64,000 nucleotides of DNA from Marinobacter subterrani (GCF_001045555.1 NZ_LFBU01000001.1:1674001-1738000), one strand, 5' to 3'; shown: positions 46,383 through 55,711, numbered from the stretch's first letter. Numbers and translations are program-made. The notes: a model not told the origin generated them from the letters alone.

Positions 46383-48767
46383 TTATTTCGCAGCGCGGGC
46401 TTTTGCAAGCATCTGGTCCGGCCTCAGCAGGAAGCGGGCCAGTGCGGGAAGCAGCCAGATGGCACCAACCATGTTCCACAGGAACATAAAGAACAGGAGG
46501 AAGCCCATGTCTGCCTGGAACTTGATCGGCGAGAAGATCCAGGTCACCACACCGAGGCCCAGTGTTACGCCGGTGAAAATCACCGCTTTACCGGTTGAGC
46601 GCAACGTTTCGTAATAGGCATCCTGCAAGGTCTTGCCCTCTAGCAGGAACTTCTCGAGTTTGCTGTAGATATAAATGCCGTAATCGACCCCGATACCAAC
46701 CCCGAGTGCAATGACCGGCAAGGTCGCCACCTTGATGCCAATACCGGAGACGGCCATGATCGCCTCACAGAGGACAGAGGTCAGGCCAAGCGGTATTACG
46801 ATACACAGCACGGCTCTTACCGAGCGGAAGGTCACCAGGCACAACAAGCTGACCACCCCATAGACCAGCAACAACATCTTGTCCTTGGCGTTGGCGATGA
46901 CCTCGTTGGTGGCTGACTCAACGCCCGCGTTACCGGCGGCCAGCAGGAAGGTGTGGTCTTCGGTGTTATTATTGGCAGCAAACTCCTCGACACGACTGAC
47001 AACCGTCTGAAGTGTTTCAGCCTTGTGATCCTCCAGGAACACCAGCACCGGGGTAAGGCTGCAATCGGTATTGATCAGGCCGGAAGGAGCACTCCGGATC
47101 GAGGCGTTGATGATGGTCTGGTTCCGGGAAATCTCATACCACTTCCAGTTACCTTCGTTCAGCGCCTTGGTGACAATTTTCGAGACATCCGCCAGAGACG
47201 CGGAAGACTGAACGCCCGGTGTGTTTTCAAGCTCCCATTGCAGGGCATCCATGGCACGCAGCACCTCATACTGGGTGCACTGCTCCACCGGAGTCTCCAC
47301 CATCACCACCAGAACATCCGCACTGGTCGAGTAGTTATCAATGATGAAAGCGTTGTCGGTGTTGTACCTTGAATCGGCCCGCAGTTCCGGCGCGCCGCGA
47401 TCTAGGTCACCCACTTTCAGATCCTGCTTGTAGTAGAGCCCCAGACCGAGACCAATCAAGCCGATCAGAAGGGAAATCGGCGCCACCCCCGGATGGGAAA
47501 AGTAGGACATGACACGCCACTTGCGATCCTGCTTTTCACCGTGGTTCTGGACATGGCGAATGCCGCCCTTTGAGATTCCTACATAGGACATGATCAGAAC
47601 ATGCAGTACCAGGTTGGTGATGATCACAAAGGCCACACCTATACCGGCGGCAACAGCCAGATCCCGGATTACGTCAATCTCGATAAAGAACAGTGTGAGG
47701 AACCCGAAGGCATCTGAAATCAACGCCAGCATCCCCGGAATATAGAGCGCCCGGAACGCCAGGCGGGCAGCGGTGGCTGAATCGAAGCCTTTGGCCGATT
47801 CGACGGCAATGGAGTTAACGATCTGTACGCCGTGACTGATACCAATGGCAAACACGAGGAACGGCACCAGAACCGAATAAGGATCCAACCCGTAGCCCAA
47901 AAGCCTCAAGGTACCCAGTTGCCAGAAAACGGCAATGATTGAGGTAAAGACCGGAACCAGCGTTCCGGTAATGGACCGGGAGTACCAGTACAACAGCAGG
48001 GTCGTCAGAATGATGGTGATGCCGGCAAACCAGGCAATCGAACCAATCCCTTCGATCAGATCGCCGACTTTCTTTGCGAAACCGACAATATGGATCTCGA
48101 CGTTCGGGTTCTGGGCCTCGTATTTCTCGCGAATCTTCTCTTCGAGTTGGCGGGAGAACTCGCCGTAATCCAGCGGCTCACCTGTTTCCGGATTCTTTTC
48201 GTACAGGGGCGCATAAACAATGGTGGACTTGAAATTATCCGCCACCAGGCGGCCCACCTCGTTCGAACGCAGAACGTTCTGGCGGAGCTGTTCCAGGCTG
48301 GCATCCGAGCCATCGTAACTGTCCGGGATGACCGTGCCGCCCTGGAAGCCTTGCTCGGTCACCTCTACCCAGCGCACGTTCGATGTCCAGAGGGATTTCA
48401 GGCCGGAACGGTCGACCCCGTTCAGGTAGAAAACCTCATCGGTAATCTGCTTCAGGGTCTCCATGTATTCCTTGGTGAAGATATCCCCCTCTTCCACTTC
48501 AACCGCGATCCGCACGAAGTTGCCTAGGTTCTGCAGATCATCGCGGTTCTCCAGCATATTCACGATATAGGGGTGCTGCAGCGGAATCATCCGCTCAAAA
48601 CTGGCATCAGGCTGAATCTTGATGGCGTTGTAGCCCAGAAACAGGGTCAGCAGAAAAAAGGCGATCAGAATGATGGCGCGGTTATTGAAAATGACCCGCT
48701 CCAGGAACGGTTCCGCATTGGGCGTCGTCAGGTAATGCTCGCCCTTGTCATGCTTCGGATTGGACAT
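46383..48767 (-). CDS. RND-superfamily (MMPL/HAE3-like) exporter
   Basis: 794 residues with twelve predicted helices in two matching halves: helix 1 (AIILIAFFLLTLFLGYNAIK), a periplasmic loop to about 240, a five-helix bundle, then helix 7 and a second loop. FGFLTLFFIEIDVIRDLAVA and VIALGVGIGVDYGIYIYSKL are the paired RND transmembrane-4/10 type motifs. Members of this class export lipids or hydrophobic compounds without a canonical adaptor. It is the third gene after DUF1329 and YCF48-like genes, all on one strand, suggesting a joint envelope function. Confidence 0.88.
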   Translation of the reverse strand: MSNPKHDKGEHYLTTPNAEPFLERVIFNNRAIILIAFFLLTLFLGYNAIKIQPDASFERMIPLQHPYIVNMLENRDDLQNLGNFVRIAVEVEEGDIFTKEYMETLKQITDEVFYLNGVDRSGLKSLWTSNVRWVEVTEQGFQGGTVIPDSYDGSDASLEQLRQNVLRSNEVGRLVADNFKSTIVYAPLYEKNPETGEPLDYGEFSRQLEEKIREKYEAQNPNVEIHIVGFAKKVGDLIEGIGSIAWFAGITIILTTLLLYWYSRSITGTLVPVFTSIIAVFWQLGTLRLLGYGLDPYSVLVPFLVFAIGISHGVQIVNSIAVESAKGFDSATAARLAFRALYIPGMLALISDAFGFLTLFFIEIDVIRDLAVAAGIGVAFVIITNLVLHVLIMSYVGISKGGIRHVQNHGEKQDRKWRVMSYFSHPGVAPISLLIGLIGLGLGLYYKQDLKVGDLDRGAPELRADSRYNTDNAFIIDNYSTSADVLVVMVETPVEQCTQYEVLRAMDALQWELENTPGVQSSASLADVSKIVTKALNEGNWKWYEISRNQTIINASIRSAPSGLINTDCSLTPVLVFLEDHKAETLQTVVSRVEEFAANNNTEDHTFLLAAGNAGVESATNEVIANAKDKMLLLVYGVVSLLCLVTFRSVRAVLCIVIPLGLTSVLCEAIMAVSGIGIKVATLPVIALGVGIGVDYGIYIYSKLEKFLLEGKTLQDAYYETLRSTGKAVIFTGVTLGLGVVTWIFSPIKFQADMGFLLFFMFLWNMVGAIWLLPALARFLLRPDQMLAKARAAK

Positions 48768-48813
48768 TCAAAAGCCCCTCTATTTTGCGTTCGGTTGTTG
48801 CCACATCAGGGCG

Positions 48814-49962
48814 TTATTGAAGGTTCTTTCCGCGGGCGTCCGTGATCGTCGCACCGCCTTCACCCACGATCAGAAGCCCGGTACCCGAGATCGGAACCAC
48901 GCTCATGACACCTTCGCGGTCACTCCGGAAGTAGTCACGAAACAACTCGGCACCATTGCTGCTGGTCAACACCACGCCGCTATTGCCGACGAGTATGATG
49001 CGGCCATCGTCGACCACGGCACCATTGTTCAGAGTGGCGTCGGCGGTGCTTGGCACAACACGCCAGGTTTTACCGAGGTCATCTGAAAACAGGATGGTGC
49101 CTCGAAGACCGTAGGCCAGAATCTCGTTCACCTGTCCGGTTCCCATCACACCGAACAGGGAACCTTCGTAGGGGCTTTCCCGACGCTCCCAGGTTTGTCC
49201 GCCATCTACTGACACGTGAATCTGGCCAGCCTCACCGACGACAACCAGCGCACCGCCGGTGATCTGCGAGATGCTGTTGAGGTGAAAGTTGGTGGGGTTC
49301 TCGATGCGGGGAGCCCAGTCCTGCCAGGTCTCACCGCCATCGGTGGTGCGCAGAATCATACCGTAGGCACCGACTACAAAACCGTCGCTCTCATTCTTGA
49401 ACCAGACGTCCAGTAAGGGGTTTACCGGCCCGATGTCGAGGTCCGACTGCATGGTTTCGATGGCAAAAAGGAGGTCGTCACGCGCCCACTCAAGGTCGCC
49501 TTTCTCTGCTTCGGGAGCGGCATCAATCCGCTCTTCCATAGCGGCGACCTGCTCTTCCTTGGACCTGATAGCGAGTTCAAGGGCCTGGACACCGGTAAGC
49601 TGCAGGCTCCAGGTTTCGCCGGCATCCCCGGAATGCAGGATTACGCCACTGTGGCCCACCGCCCAGCCCTCTGTGGCGGATCCGAAATCCACCGCGGTGA
49701 GCGTCACCGACACCGGCACTTGGCTCTGGGTCCAGGTTTTACCCTCATCATCGGAGTAGATGATGTGGCCCCGCTCGCCGACCGCCACGATGCGGTCACC
49801 CGCTTTCGTAACATCGTTAAGCAGCCGCTCAGGCGCCAGTTCGGTGGGCCGGGCCGGGGTTTCTATGACATCTGCAAGCGCAAACGCCGCCGGTGCTGAC
49901 CACATCATGGAAAGCCCAAGGCAAACTGCTCCCAACGTCTTGCACATCAACCTTTTAGCCAT
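48814..49962 (-). CDS. Exported YCF48/BNR-repeat beta-propeller protein
   Basis: 382 residues with a signal peptide (LGLSMMWSAPAAFA). Repeated bacterial-neuraminidase-type (Asp-box) motifs are plain: SDDEGKTW, HSGDAGETW, TTDGGETW, SVDGGQTW and SDDLGKTW, as in the photosystem assembly factor YCF48 family. A helical insertion with acidic coiled coil lies near residues 130-170. Probably a periplasmic propeller that works with the RND exporter encoded 46 bp downstream. Confidence 0.87.
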   Translation of the reverse strand: MAKRLMCKTLGAVCLGLSMMWSAPAAFALADVIETPARPTELAPERLLNDVTKAGDRIVAVGERGHIIYSDDEGKTWTQSQVPVSVTLTAVDFGSATEGWAVGHSGVILHSGDAGETWSLQLTGVQALELAIRSKEEQVAAMEERIDAAPEAEKGDLEWARDDLLFAIETMQSDLDIGPVNPLLDVWFKNESDGFVVGAYGMILRTTDGGETWQDWAPRIENPTNFHLNSISQITGGALVVVGEAGQIHVSVDGGQTWERRESPYEGSLFGVMGTGQVNEILAYGLRGTILFSDDLGKTWRVVPSTADATLNNGAVVDDGRIILVGNSGVVLTSSNGAELFRDYFRSDREGVMSVVPISGTGLLIVGEGGATITDARGKNLQ

Positions 49963-50022
49963 TCAATTGCCTATTCATGTTGTTTTGAACTGTGTGTCTC
50001 TGGCCGGTCGTGCCGGCAATCA

Positions 50023-50066
50023 TGATGAACATACCGACAGCCTTCCGGTTGCCGGTATGTTCATCA
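50023..50066 (-). repeat. 14-bp inverted repeat between DUF1329 and YCF48-like genes
   Basis: Arms TGATGAACATACCG (50023-50036) and CGGTATGTTCATCA (50053-50066) are perfect complements around a 16-nt loop. No U run follows on the minus strand, so it is more like an intercistronic processing or stabilising hairpin than a terminator. Confidence 0.65.
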
Positions 50067-50109
50067 CCATGTCTTTTGAGCGGAGACGCATCCCGCATCC
50101 GCCAGCGCC

Positions 50110-51498
50110 TTAGCGAACACTCCTGCGGCGCAGAGATGCCGGAGAGAAGTAGCGTGTATTCGGAACCTCATTGGTGAATACGCGGGTATTGGGCTCTTCA
50201 GTATCAAGCCCGAGCACGTGGTAACGGCGCGCCTGAAGGTCATGATAGACGTCCAGCACGGTCCACACACCCGGAAGTTCATAATAATTTTTCGGCAACC
50301 CCATGGTTACCCGCCAGAGTTCACCCCGCCCGTCGTACTGGTCGAGCAGAACCGTGTTCCAGCTGTCCTCATCGATATAGAAGCGACGCTTGGCGTAAAT
50401 ATGGCGCTCGCCCTCTTTCAGGGTAGCCGTGACTACGTGGACCCGGTGCAACTCCCAGCGGGTGAGGTCCGGATTGATGTGGTGAACACCCAGAATTTCG
50501 GAGTAAGGCGTGCCCTTTTCGCCAATCCGGTAGTTGTTATAGGGCATGTAGATTTCCCGCTTCCCTTCGTAGGTCCAGTTATACCGATCCAGAGCCCCGT
50601 TGAAGATATCGGTGTCATCCGCGGTACGCAGATTGTCCGATGCCGCGATCGGCGAGTCATAGCCCAGGTTAGGCGCCCTGCGCACGCGGCGCTGGCCCGC
50701 ATTGTAGCCCCAGCCATTGCGCGGATTAATGATCTGGTTCAGGGTCTCGTGAATGAGAATGGCGCCGCCGGCAAGCCGGGGCGGAGACTGGGTAAACGAC
50801 AGATAATAGAAAATAACGTTATCCAGCGTTTTCTCGCTACCCTCGGGGTTGTAGAAGTTGAAAAACGCTTCCTGCTGGGAGGTTACGAGGGAATACTCGC
50901 CATCGGTCTGGACCGCCACTTCACTGGACCGGCGGGTCACATAAACACCACGCCAGCGGGTCAGGTGGTTCCAGATGGCCTGCCAGGCCTTTTGCTCATC
51001 GTTACCATGCAGAATGGGAAACGGATAGCCTCCGAAGGCACCATCGATACCGGCGCCCTCACCAACAATTTCCGCGCTCACGGCGTTCTCGCGGGTATTC
51101 TTTGCCACCCAGTCAGGAACCGCATGGGTCCTGCGGGTCTGGTACACCGGAATACGGAAGGTCGTGGGATAGGTTTCCAGCAGGGCCTTCACGCCATCGG
51201 TAAGGAATTCCTCGTACTGGTCCATGTTGGCCGGCGTGATGGTAAACAGGACCTTATCATCCGGAAACGGATTGATATGGTGTTGCCCGCTCCCTTCATA
51301 GCCGGGAGGGGGCTCGGTAAGCCCGCCGGTCCAGGGAGGGATTGTGCCGGCACTGTTGCCGGCCTTGGGTGAGCCAAAGGGAGTCAGTTCCTGGCCGAGG
51401 CGCGCTGCTTCACTGGGGGATACACCTGCCAATGCAGTCGATGATGCCATGGACAGAGCCAGCAGACCGCCGAGAATCGCATGTTTGTTGTATGTCAT
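50110..51498 (-). CDS. DUF1329 exported protein
   Basis: 462 residues with a signal peptide (LLALSMASSTALAG). The family blocks are SPSEAARLGQELTPFGSPKA at the mature start, NAGQRRVRRAPNLGYDSP near residue 275 and YMPYNNYRIGEKGTPYSEI near residue 325. DUF1329 proteins have a fold resembling outer-membrane lipoprotein sorting proteins and are often next to DUF1302 porin-like genes, which are absent here. First gene of a unit with the YCF48-like and RND genes. Confidence 0.88.
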   Translation of the reverse strand: MTYNKHAILGGLLALSMASSTALAGVSPSEAARLGQELTPFGSPKAGNSAGTIPPWTGGLTEPPPGYEGSGQHHINPFPDDKVLFTITPANMDQYEEFLTDGVKALLETYPTTFRIPVYQTRRTHAVPDWVAKNTRENAVSAEIVGEGAGIDGAFGGYPFPILHGNDEQKAWQAIWNHLTRWRGVYVTRRSSEVAVQTDGEYSLVTSQQEAFFNFYNPEGSEKTLDNVIFYYLSFTQSPPRLAGGAILIHETLNQIINPRNGWGYNAGQRRVRRAPNLGYDSPIAASDNLRTADDTDIFNGALDRYNWTYEGKREIYMPYNNYRIGEKGTPYSEILGVHHINPDLTRWELHRVHVVTATLKEGERHIYAKRRFYIDEDSWNTVLLDQYDGRGELWRVTMGLPKNYYELPGVWTVLDVYHDLQARRYHVLGLDTEEPNTRVFTNEVPNTRYFSPASLRRRSVR

Positions 51499-51522
51499 CG
51501 TGAAACCTTAAGTGCGTCTGGG

Positions 51523-51543
51523 AGCCTCTTCAGAGGCTTTTTT
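51523..51543 (+). terminator. Plus-strand terminator-like hairpin upstream of DUF1329
   Basis: Stem AGCCTCT/AGAGGCT (51523-51529 with 51532-51538) followed by six T on the plus strand. No plus-strand gene precedes it within kilobases; it lies in the 5' region of the minus-strand DUF1329 gene. It could end antisense transcription, or be a 5'-UTR hairpin. Confidence 0.55.
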
Positions 51544-51686
51544 ATTGTCGTCTGCAAGGAATGCAGACCTTCACCCAGACTAACGAATCACGGTTTAAAG
51601 TCTATCGACCGAAAGTGCGATTTTGTATCCGGCTGTGACAAAGCTCCCGGTTACAGCAGCCAGGCTTGCTGAACCGGGCCCGGCGC

Positions 51687-54329
51687 TCAGCCGGCGAGGC
51701 TCTTGTGTACCACCTCGTAGACATCCCGGGACAGGCCGTCTTTGTCGCGAATGCGCTCCAGGGCGGATTCCATCTGCCCGCTGTAGACCGGCGCGAACTT
51801 CCGCCAACGGGTCAGTGGCGTCACCAGACGCGCAGCGATCTGCGGGTTTGTGTCATCCAGCCGGCAAACCTGATCCGCCAGGAAGTCATAACCGGAACCG
51901 TCCGGATTGTGGAAGGCCGACAGGTTCTGCCCGGCGAAGGCACCGACTACGGAACGGATCTTGTTCGGGTTCTTCCAGTCGAAGGCCGGATGCTCCAGCA
52001 ACTTCCTGATATCCGCCAACTGTCCGGCGCGGTCGCTGGCTGCCTGAACGGAGAACCACTGCTCAACAACCTGTGGATCGTCCCGGAAGCCGCCGTAGAA
52101 CTGGTCCAGGGCCTGCCGTCGGTCTTCCTCGAAATCGGAGTTGACCAGCGCGCGCAGGGCACCCATCCGGTCTGTCATGTTGTCCGCGTCGTTCAGCTGG
52201 CTCTCGGCCAGGGCGCGACCTTCTGGATCGTTGATCATCAGCAACCAGGCGAGCGCGGTATTACGAAGGCTGCGCCGGGCGATCGTCTCCGGAGTCACCT
52301 CATAGGGACCGGTTTCAAGATTACGTTGATAACAGGCCTTGAGCTCGTCCTTCAGGGCGCGCGCAAGGCTCTGCATTACGGTCTCACGGGCCCGATGAAT
52401 CGCCGGAACATCGGCATCTTCTGCCAACTCGATGAGGTAGGCCTCTGAGGGCAACTGAAGCATTTTTGCCACCAGAGCCTGGTCGAGTTGCGCGTCGGTG
52501 ACCAGTTTTCGGTAGGCCTCGACCAGCCGCGGTTCAACCTCGGCATCGTCGGCAGCACCCACCAGGGACTGGATCACATCAACCGCCAGCCGCTGGCCAG
52601 CGTCCCAGCGGTTGAAGCCGTCCGGATCGTGGCTCATCAGGAACAGCAGCTGCTCGCGGGTCCACGGATAGCGAACCCGCACCGGTGCCGAAAAGTGCCT
52701 CAGCAGGGAAGGCACCGGGCTGGATTCAAGGCCGTGAAACTCGAAGGTATGGACCGCCTCGGTAAGCTCAAGCACCCGCTCGGCAGGCGCCTCCGGTGCG
52801 CGGTCTTCAAGCTGCAGGGGCAATGGCTGGCCATCCTGTCCCAGCAGGCCCAGGGCAAAGGGAATGTGCTGGGGCTTTTTGTTGCTCTGGCCCGGGGTGG
52901 CCGGGATGCTCTGCTCAATGGTCAGGCGATAGATGCCCTTGCCGGCATCGAACTCATCGGAAACCGTCAGTACCGGCGTGCCGGCCTGCTCATACCACAA
53001 ACGGAACTGTCTGAGGTCACGCCCCGATGCATCTTCCATGGCCCGGACAAAATCGTCGGTGGTGACTGCCTGGCCATCGTGGCGCTGGAAGTAAAGATCG
53101 CTGCCCTTGCGGAACATCTCCGGCCCCAGCAGGGTATGGATCATGCGCACCACTTCCGCGCCTTTTTCATAAATAGTCAGGGTATAGAAGTTGGAGATCT
53201 CCATATAGGAGGCCGGACGGACCGGGTGCGCCATGGGGCCGCCATCTTCGGCAAACTGGGCAGTACGCAGCAGAGTGACATCCTCAATGCGCTTGACCGT
53301 TGGCGAACCCATGTCCGCTGAGAACTGCGAATCCCGGAAAACCGTAAAGCCCTCTTTCAGGCTGAGCTGGAACCAGTCCCGGCAGGTGACCCGGTTACCC
53401 GACCAGTTATGGAAGTATTCATGGGCAACGATGGCCTCGATGCGCTGGAACGCCAGGTCGGTCGCGGTTTCCTGGCTGGCCAGAACGCAGGAGGAGTTAA
53501 AGATGTTGAGCCCCTTGTTCTCCATGGCCCCCATGTTGAAATCATCAACGGCCACGATCATGAAGATGTCCAGGTCGTATTCCCGGCCGTAGACTTCCTC
53601 ATCCCATCGCATGGACCGCTTGAGGGAGTCCATGGCGTGATCACATTTTTCGGCGTTTCTGGGCTCCACATACATGCGCAGATCAATGTGCCGTCCAGAG
53701 CAGGTGGTAAAGCTGTCACGCCTCTCCACCAGATCACCGGCCACCAGGGCAAAGAGGTAGCAGGGCTTGGGGAACGGATCTTCCCAGGTTACAAAATGAC
53801 GGCCATTTTCCAGCTCGCCCTTTTCGACGTCGTTGCCGTTGGACAGCAGGATTGGGTAGGCCGCTTTGCTGGCCTCGATACGGGTGCGGAAACGGGCCAT
53901 GATATCCGGCCGGTCCGGGAAGAAGGTAATGCAGCGGAAACCTTCGGCCTCGCACTGGGTACAAAACATTCCGGAGGATTTGTAGAGCCCCTCCAGCCGG
54001 GTATTGTTCTGCGGCTCGATCCAGGTCACAACCGTCAGCCGGAATTGATCGGGAACGGTCCGGATCACCAGCTGATCGCCGCGATCCTCATAGTCACTGG
54101 CGACCAGCTCGATGCCATCAAGGGCAACGGATTCCAGCGTCAGGCTGTCGCCATCAAGTTCCAAGGGCGCAGATGCCTCATCGGACTCGGGATTGCGCCG
54201 GAGCTCCAGCGTGCTGTGTACCCGGGCGCCATCCTCAAAAAGCTCGAATCTCAGGTCCACGGTATCGACCAGGTAGGCGGGCACCCGGTAATCACTCAGG
54301 TAGATGGTTTGTGGCTGGCTGGTGCGCAT
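51687..54329 (-). CDS. pepN: Aminopeptidase N (M1 metallopeptidase)
   Basis: 880 residues from the ATG at 54329 (MRTSQPQTIYLSDYRVP), chosen for the upstream GGAGAAAACC and family length; the open frame begins 38 codons earlier. The substrate-binding motif is NMGAMENKGLN near residue 260 and the zinc site is HEYFHNWSGNR with the third ligand in SLKEGFTVFRD. The C-terminal helical domain completes the E. coli PepN-like layout. Cytoplasmic, removes N-terminal residues from peptides. Confidence 0.96.
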   Translation of the reverse strand: MRTSQPQTIYLSDYRVPAYLVDTVDLRFELFEDGARVHSTLELRRNPESDEASAPLELDGDSLTLESVALDGIELVASDYEDRGDQLVIRTVPDQFRLTVVTWIEPQNNTRLEGLYKSSGMFCTQCEAEGFRCITFFPDRPDIMARFRTRIEASKAAYPILLSNGNDVEKGELENGRHFVTWEDPFPKPCYLFALVAGDLVERRDSFTTCSGRHIDLRMYVEPRNAEKCDHAMDSLKRSMRWDEEVYGREYDLDIFMIVAVDDFNMGAMENKGLNIFNSSCVLASQETATDLAFQRIEAIVAHEYFHNWSGNRVTCRDWFQLSLKEGFTVFRDSQFSADMGSPTVKRIEDVTLLRTAQFAEDGGPMAHPVRPASYMEISNFYTLTIYEKGAEVVRMIHTLLGPEMFRKGSDLYFQRHDGQAVTTDDFVRAMEDASGRDLRQFRLWYEQAGTPVLTVSDEFDAGKGIYRLTIEQSIPATPGQSNKKPQHIPFALGLLGQDGQPLPLQLEDRAPEAPAERVLELTEAVHTFEFHGLESSPVPSLLRHFSAPVRVRYPWTREQLLFLMSHDPDGFNRWDAGQRLAVDVIQSLVGAADDAEVEPRLVEAYRKLVTDAQLDQALVAKMLQLPSEAYLIELAEDADVPAIHRARETVMQSLARALKDELKACYQRNLETGPYEVTPETIARRSLRNTALAWLLMINDPEGRALAESQLNDADNMTDRMGALRALVNSDFEEDRRQALDQFYGGFRDDPQVVEQWFSVQAASDRAGQLADIRKLLEHPAFDWKNPNKIRSVVGAFAGQNLSAFHNPDGSGYDFLADQVCRLDDTNPQIAARLVTPLTRWRKFAPVYSGQMESALERIRDKDGLSRDVYEVVHKSLAG

Positions 54330-54411
54330 TGGTTTTCTCCAGAATTCGCTGCCTGCGTGTGCCGGAGTTTCTGGCCCACGGGCGTGATTGGGTCGGCCGG
54401 GAGGGGGCTGC

Positions 54412-55251
54412 TCAGCCCTCCATAACCCGGAAACGGACTTCATAACCGGTGAACTTACGGATGTTGATCACACCGGTATCGAGAATAAGGTACTGGCCCT
54501 TGATGCCCTCAAGAACGCCTTCAACCTCCGGCGTTTTATCAAGGTTATGGGTTTTGATCTTTTCTGGCCAGGTCACCACAGGATAGCTCAGACCAAGACC
54601 CTGCTCATCCACTTCACGAATAGAGTCCGGGCCGTGGGCGTCTCTGAGCGCCGCGATATCCCCGGCAATCAGGCTGAGCACTCTGCGGCGTTCTTCGGCC
54701 AGGTCCAGCTCCGGAACATCGCCCTTGAGCATCGCCCGCCAGTTGGTTCGGTCGGCAACGTAGGCCTTGCAGGCCACTTCCACCAGACCGGCAATATACC
54801 GGGTTGCAACCCGCACCATCGGAATGGCATCAACCGCCCCCTGGTCAATCCACCGGGTCGGCACCTGGGAGGCCCGGGTAATACCGACCTTCAGGCCCGA
54901 GGAGTTCGCCAGGTAAACCACGTGTTCCACCATGCAATGAGTCTCGCCCCACTCCGGCTCACGACAGGTACCGAGATGGTAGTGGCACTTTTCCGGACTC
55001 ATAATGCAGCTGTCGCAGGCAGCCAGTTTACGGAAACAGGGATAGCAGAATCCCTGGTTGAAGCTTTTATTGGTCTTTCTGTCGCAGTGAATGCAGCGAA
55101 TGGTTCCACCAAAATCGAACCGCAACGAACGGCCAATCAGGTCATTCAGGGGCACACGGGTATCGCCGACGGCAATGGTGTAAGCCACCGGGTCTCCCGC
55201 TTCTGCCGGCATTTTGCGAAGCCGGCCGGTTACATCAATCAACCCGCTCAA
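54412..55251 (-). CDS. DUF2797 protein with zinc-ribbon-like cysteines
   Basis: 279 residues. Cysteine pairs CIHCDRKTNKSFNQGFCYPC and the following C..C in LAACDSCIMSPEKCHYHLG suggest metal binding. The downstream segment VGITRASQVPTRWIDQGAVD resembles a GIY-YIG-like core seen in this family. Function unknown. It overlaps the DUF1315 gene by 4 nt and is followed by pepN after 82 bp. Confidence 0.82.
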   Translation of the reverse strand: MSGLIDVTGRLRKMPAEAGDPVAYTIAVGDTRVPLNDLIGRSLRFDFGGTIRCIHCDRKTNKSFNQGFCYPCFRKLAACDSCIMSPEKCHYHLGTCREPEWGETHCMVEHVVYLANSSGLKVGITRASQVPTRWIDQGAVDAIPMVRVATRYIAGLVEVACKAYVADRTNWRAMLKGDVPELDLAEERRRVLSLIAGDIAALRDAHGPDSIREVDEQGLGLSYPVVTWPEKIKTHNLDKTPEVEGVLEGIKGQYLILDTGVINIRKFTGYEVRFRVMEG

Positions 55252-55538
55252 GACTTGACCTCAACAAACTGTTCCGGATCAACATCGCCGATACTCTGGT
55301 TACGCTGTACCGAGGGGTCGCAGGCAGTTCCGGCTTTACTGCCCCGGTCGAGGTAACCGACACGTTCCTGTTCGGGAATGCCGTGCAGGTTTTCGTAATA
55401 GATGACCGCCTCCAGGCTGATTTCGCGCTGCTCAGGCGTCAGCTTGCGGCCATCCGGCCATTTGCCGAGTTCAATCGACTGGCGGAGGCTCCGGTAGACA
55501 TTGGGGTCCAGTCGCTCAATCAGTTCTTCGTAAGTCAT
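55248..55538 (-). CDS. DUF1315 (YeaC-like) protein
   Basis: 96 residues. MTYEELIERLDPNVYRSLRQ and LGKWPDGRKLTPEQREISLE match the YeaC/DUF1315 family of small soluble proteins of unknown function. RBS AGGAGAGCGG lies just before the ATG. First gene of the unit with DUF2797 and possibly pepN. Its upstream region is shared with the putative plus-strand sRNA promoter and Fur box. Confidence 0.85.
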   Translation of the reverse strand: MTYEELIERLDPNVYRSLRQSIELGKWPDGRKLTPEQREISLEAVIYYENLHGIPEQERVGYLDRGSKAGTACDPSVQRNQSIGDVDPEQFVEVKS

Positions 55539-55579
55539 CCCGCTCTCCTGAAAAAAAGTTCATATAAAAATGGCGGAAT

Positions 55580-55616
55580 CGTTTGACAGAATCAAACGAT
55601 AATGATTATCATTACT
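55580..55616 (+). promoter_or_regulatory. Sigma70 promoter overlapped by a Fur box
   Basis: TTGACA at 55583-55588 is a perfect -35, followed after 18 bp by TATCAT (55607-55612), a 5/6 -10. GATAATGATTATCATTACT (55598-55616) matches the 19-bp Fur consensus at 16 positions and covers the spacer end and the -10. A separate 7-bp inverted repeat CGTTTGA/TCAAACG (55580-55586 with 55592-55598) spans the -35. Confidence 0.75.
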
Positions 55617-55618
55617 TC

Positions 55619-55704
55619 ACCAAATGACGACGGTCGTATCATTTGGTCTCTCTCATCAGGAGCTTTCAGCTCTTTTTATGCCCCGCCTCTGGCGGGGCTT
55701 TTTT
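55619..55704 (+). ncRNA. Putative Fur-repressed small RNA
   Basis: About 86 nt between the predicted start (about 7 nt after the -10) and the T run. No ORF with an RBS is present. Stem-loop 1 pairs CCAAATGA (55620-55627) with TCATTTGG (55639-55646). A single-stranded pyrimidine-rich stretch TCTCTCTCATCAGG (55647-55660) follows, then a short GAGC/GCTC hairpin with five T (55660-55677), then a strong terminator GCCCCGCC/GGCGGGGC with six T (55680-55704). This is the architecture of RyhB/PrrF-like iron-sparing RNAs, though I see no sequence similarity to a named one. The exposed stretch could pair with Shine-Dalgarno sites. Confidence 0.65.
55680..55704 (+). terminator. Strong plus-strand intrinsic terminator of the putative sRNA
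   Basis: Perfect 8-bp GC-rich stem GCCCCGCC/GGCGGGGC (55680-55687 with 55691-55698), TCT loop, then TTTTTT. The U run is only on the plus strand, so it does not serve the minus-strand rhomboid gene. Confidence 0.92.
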
Positions 55705-55711
55705 ATGCGCC

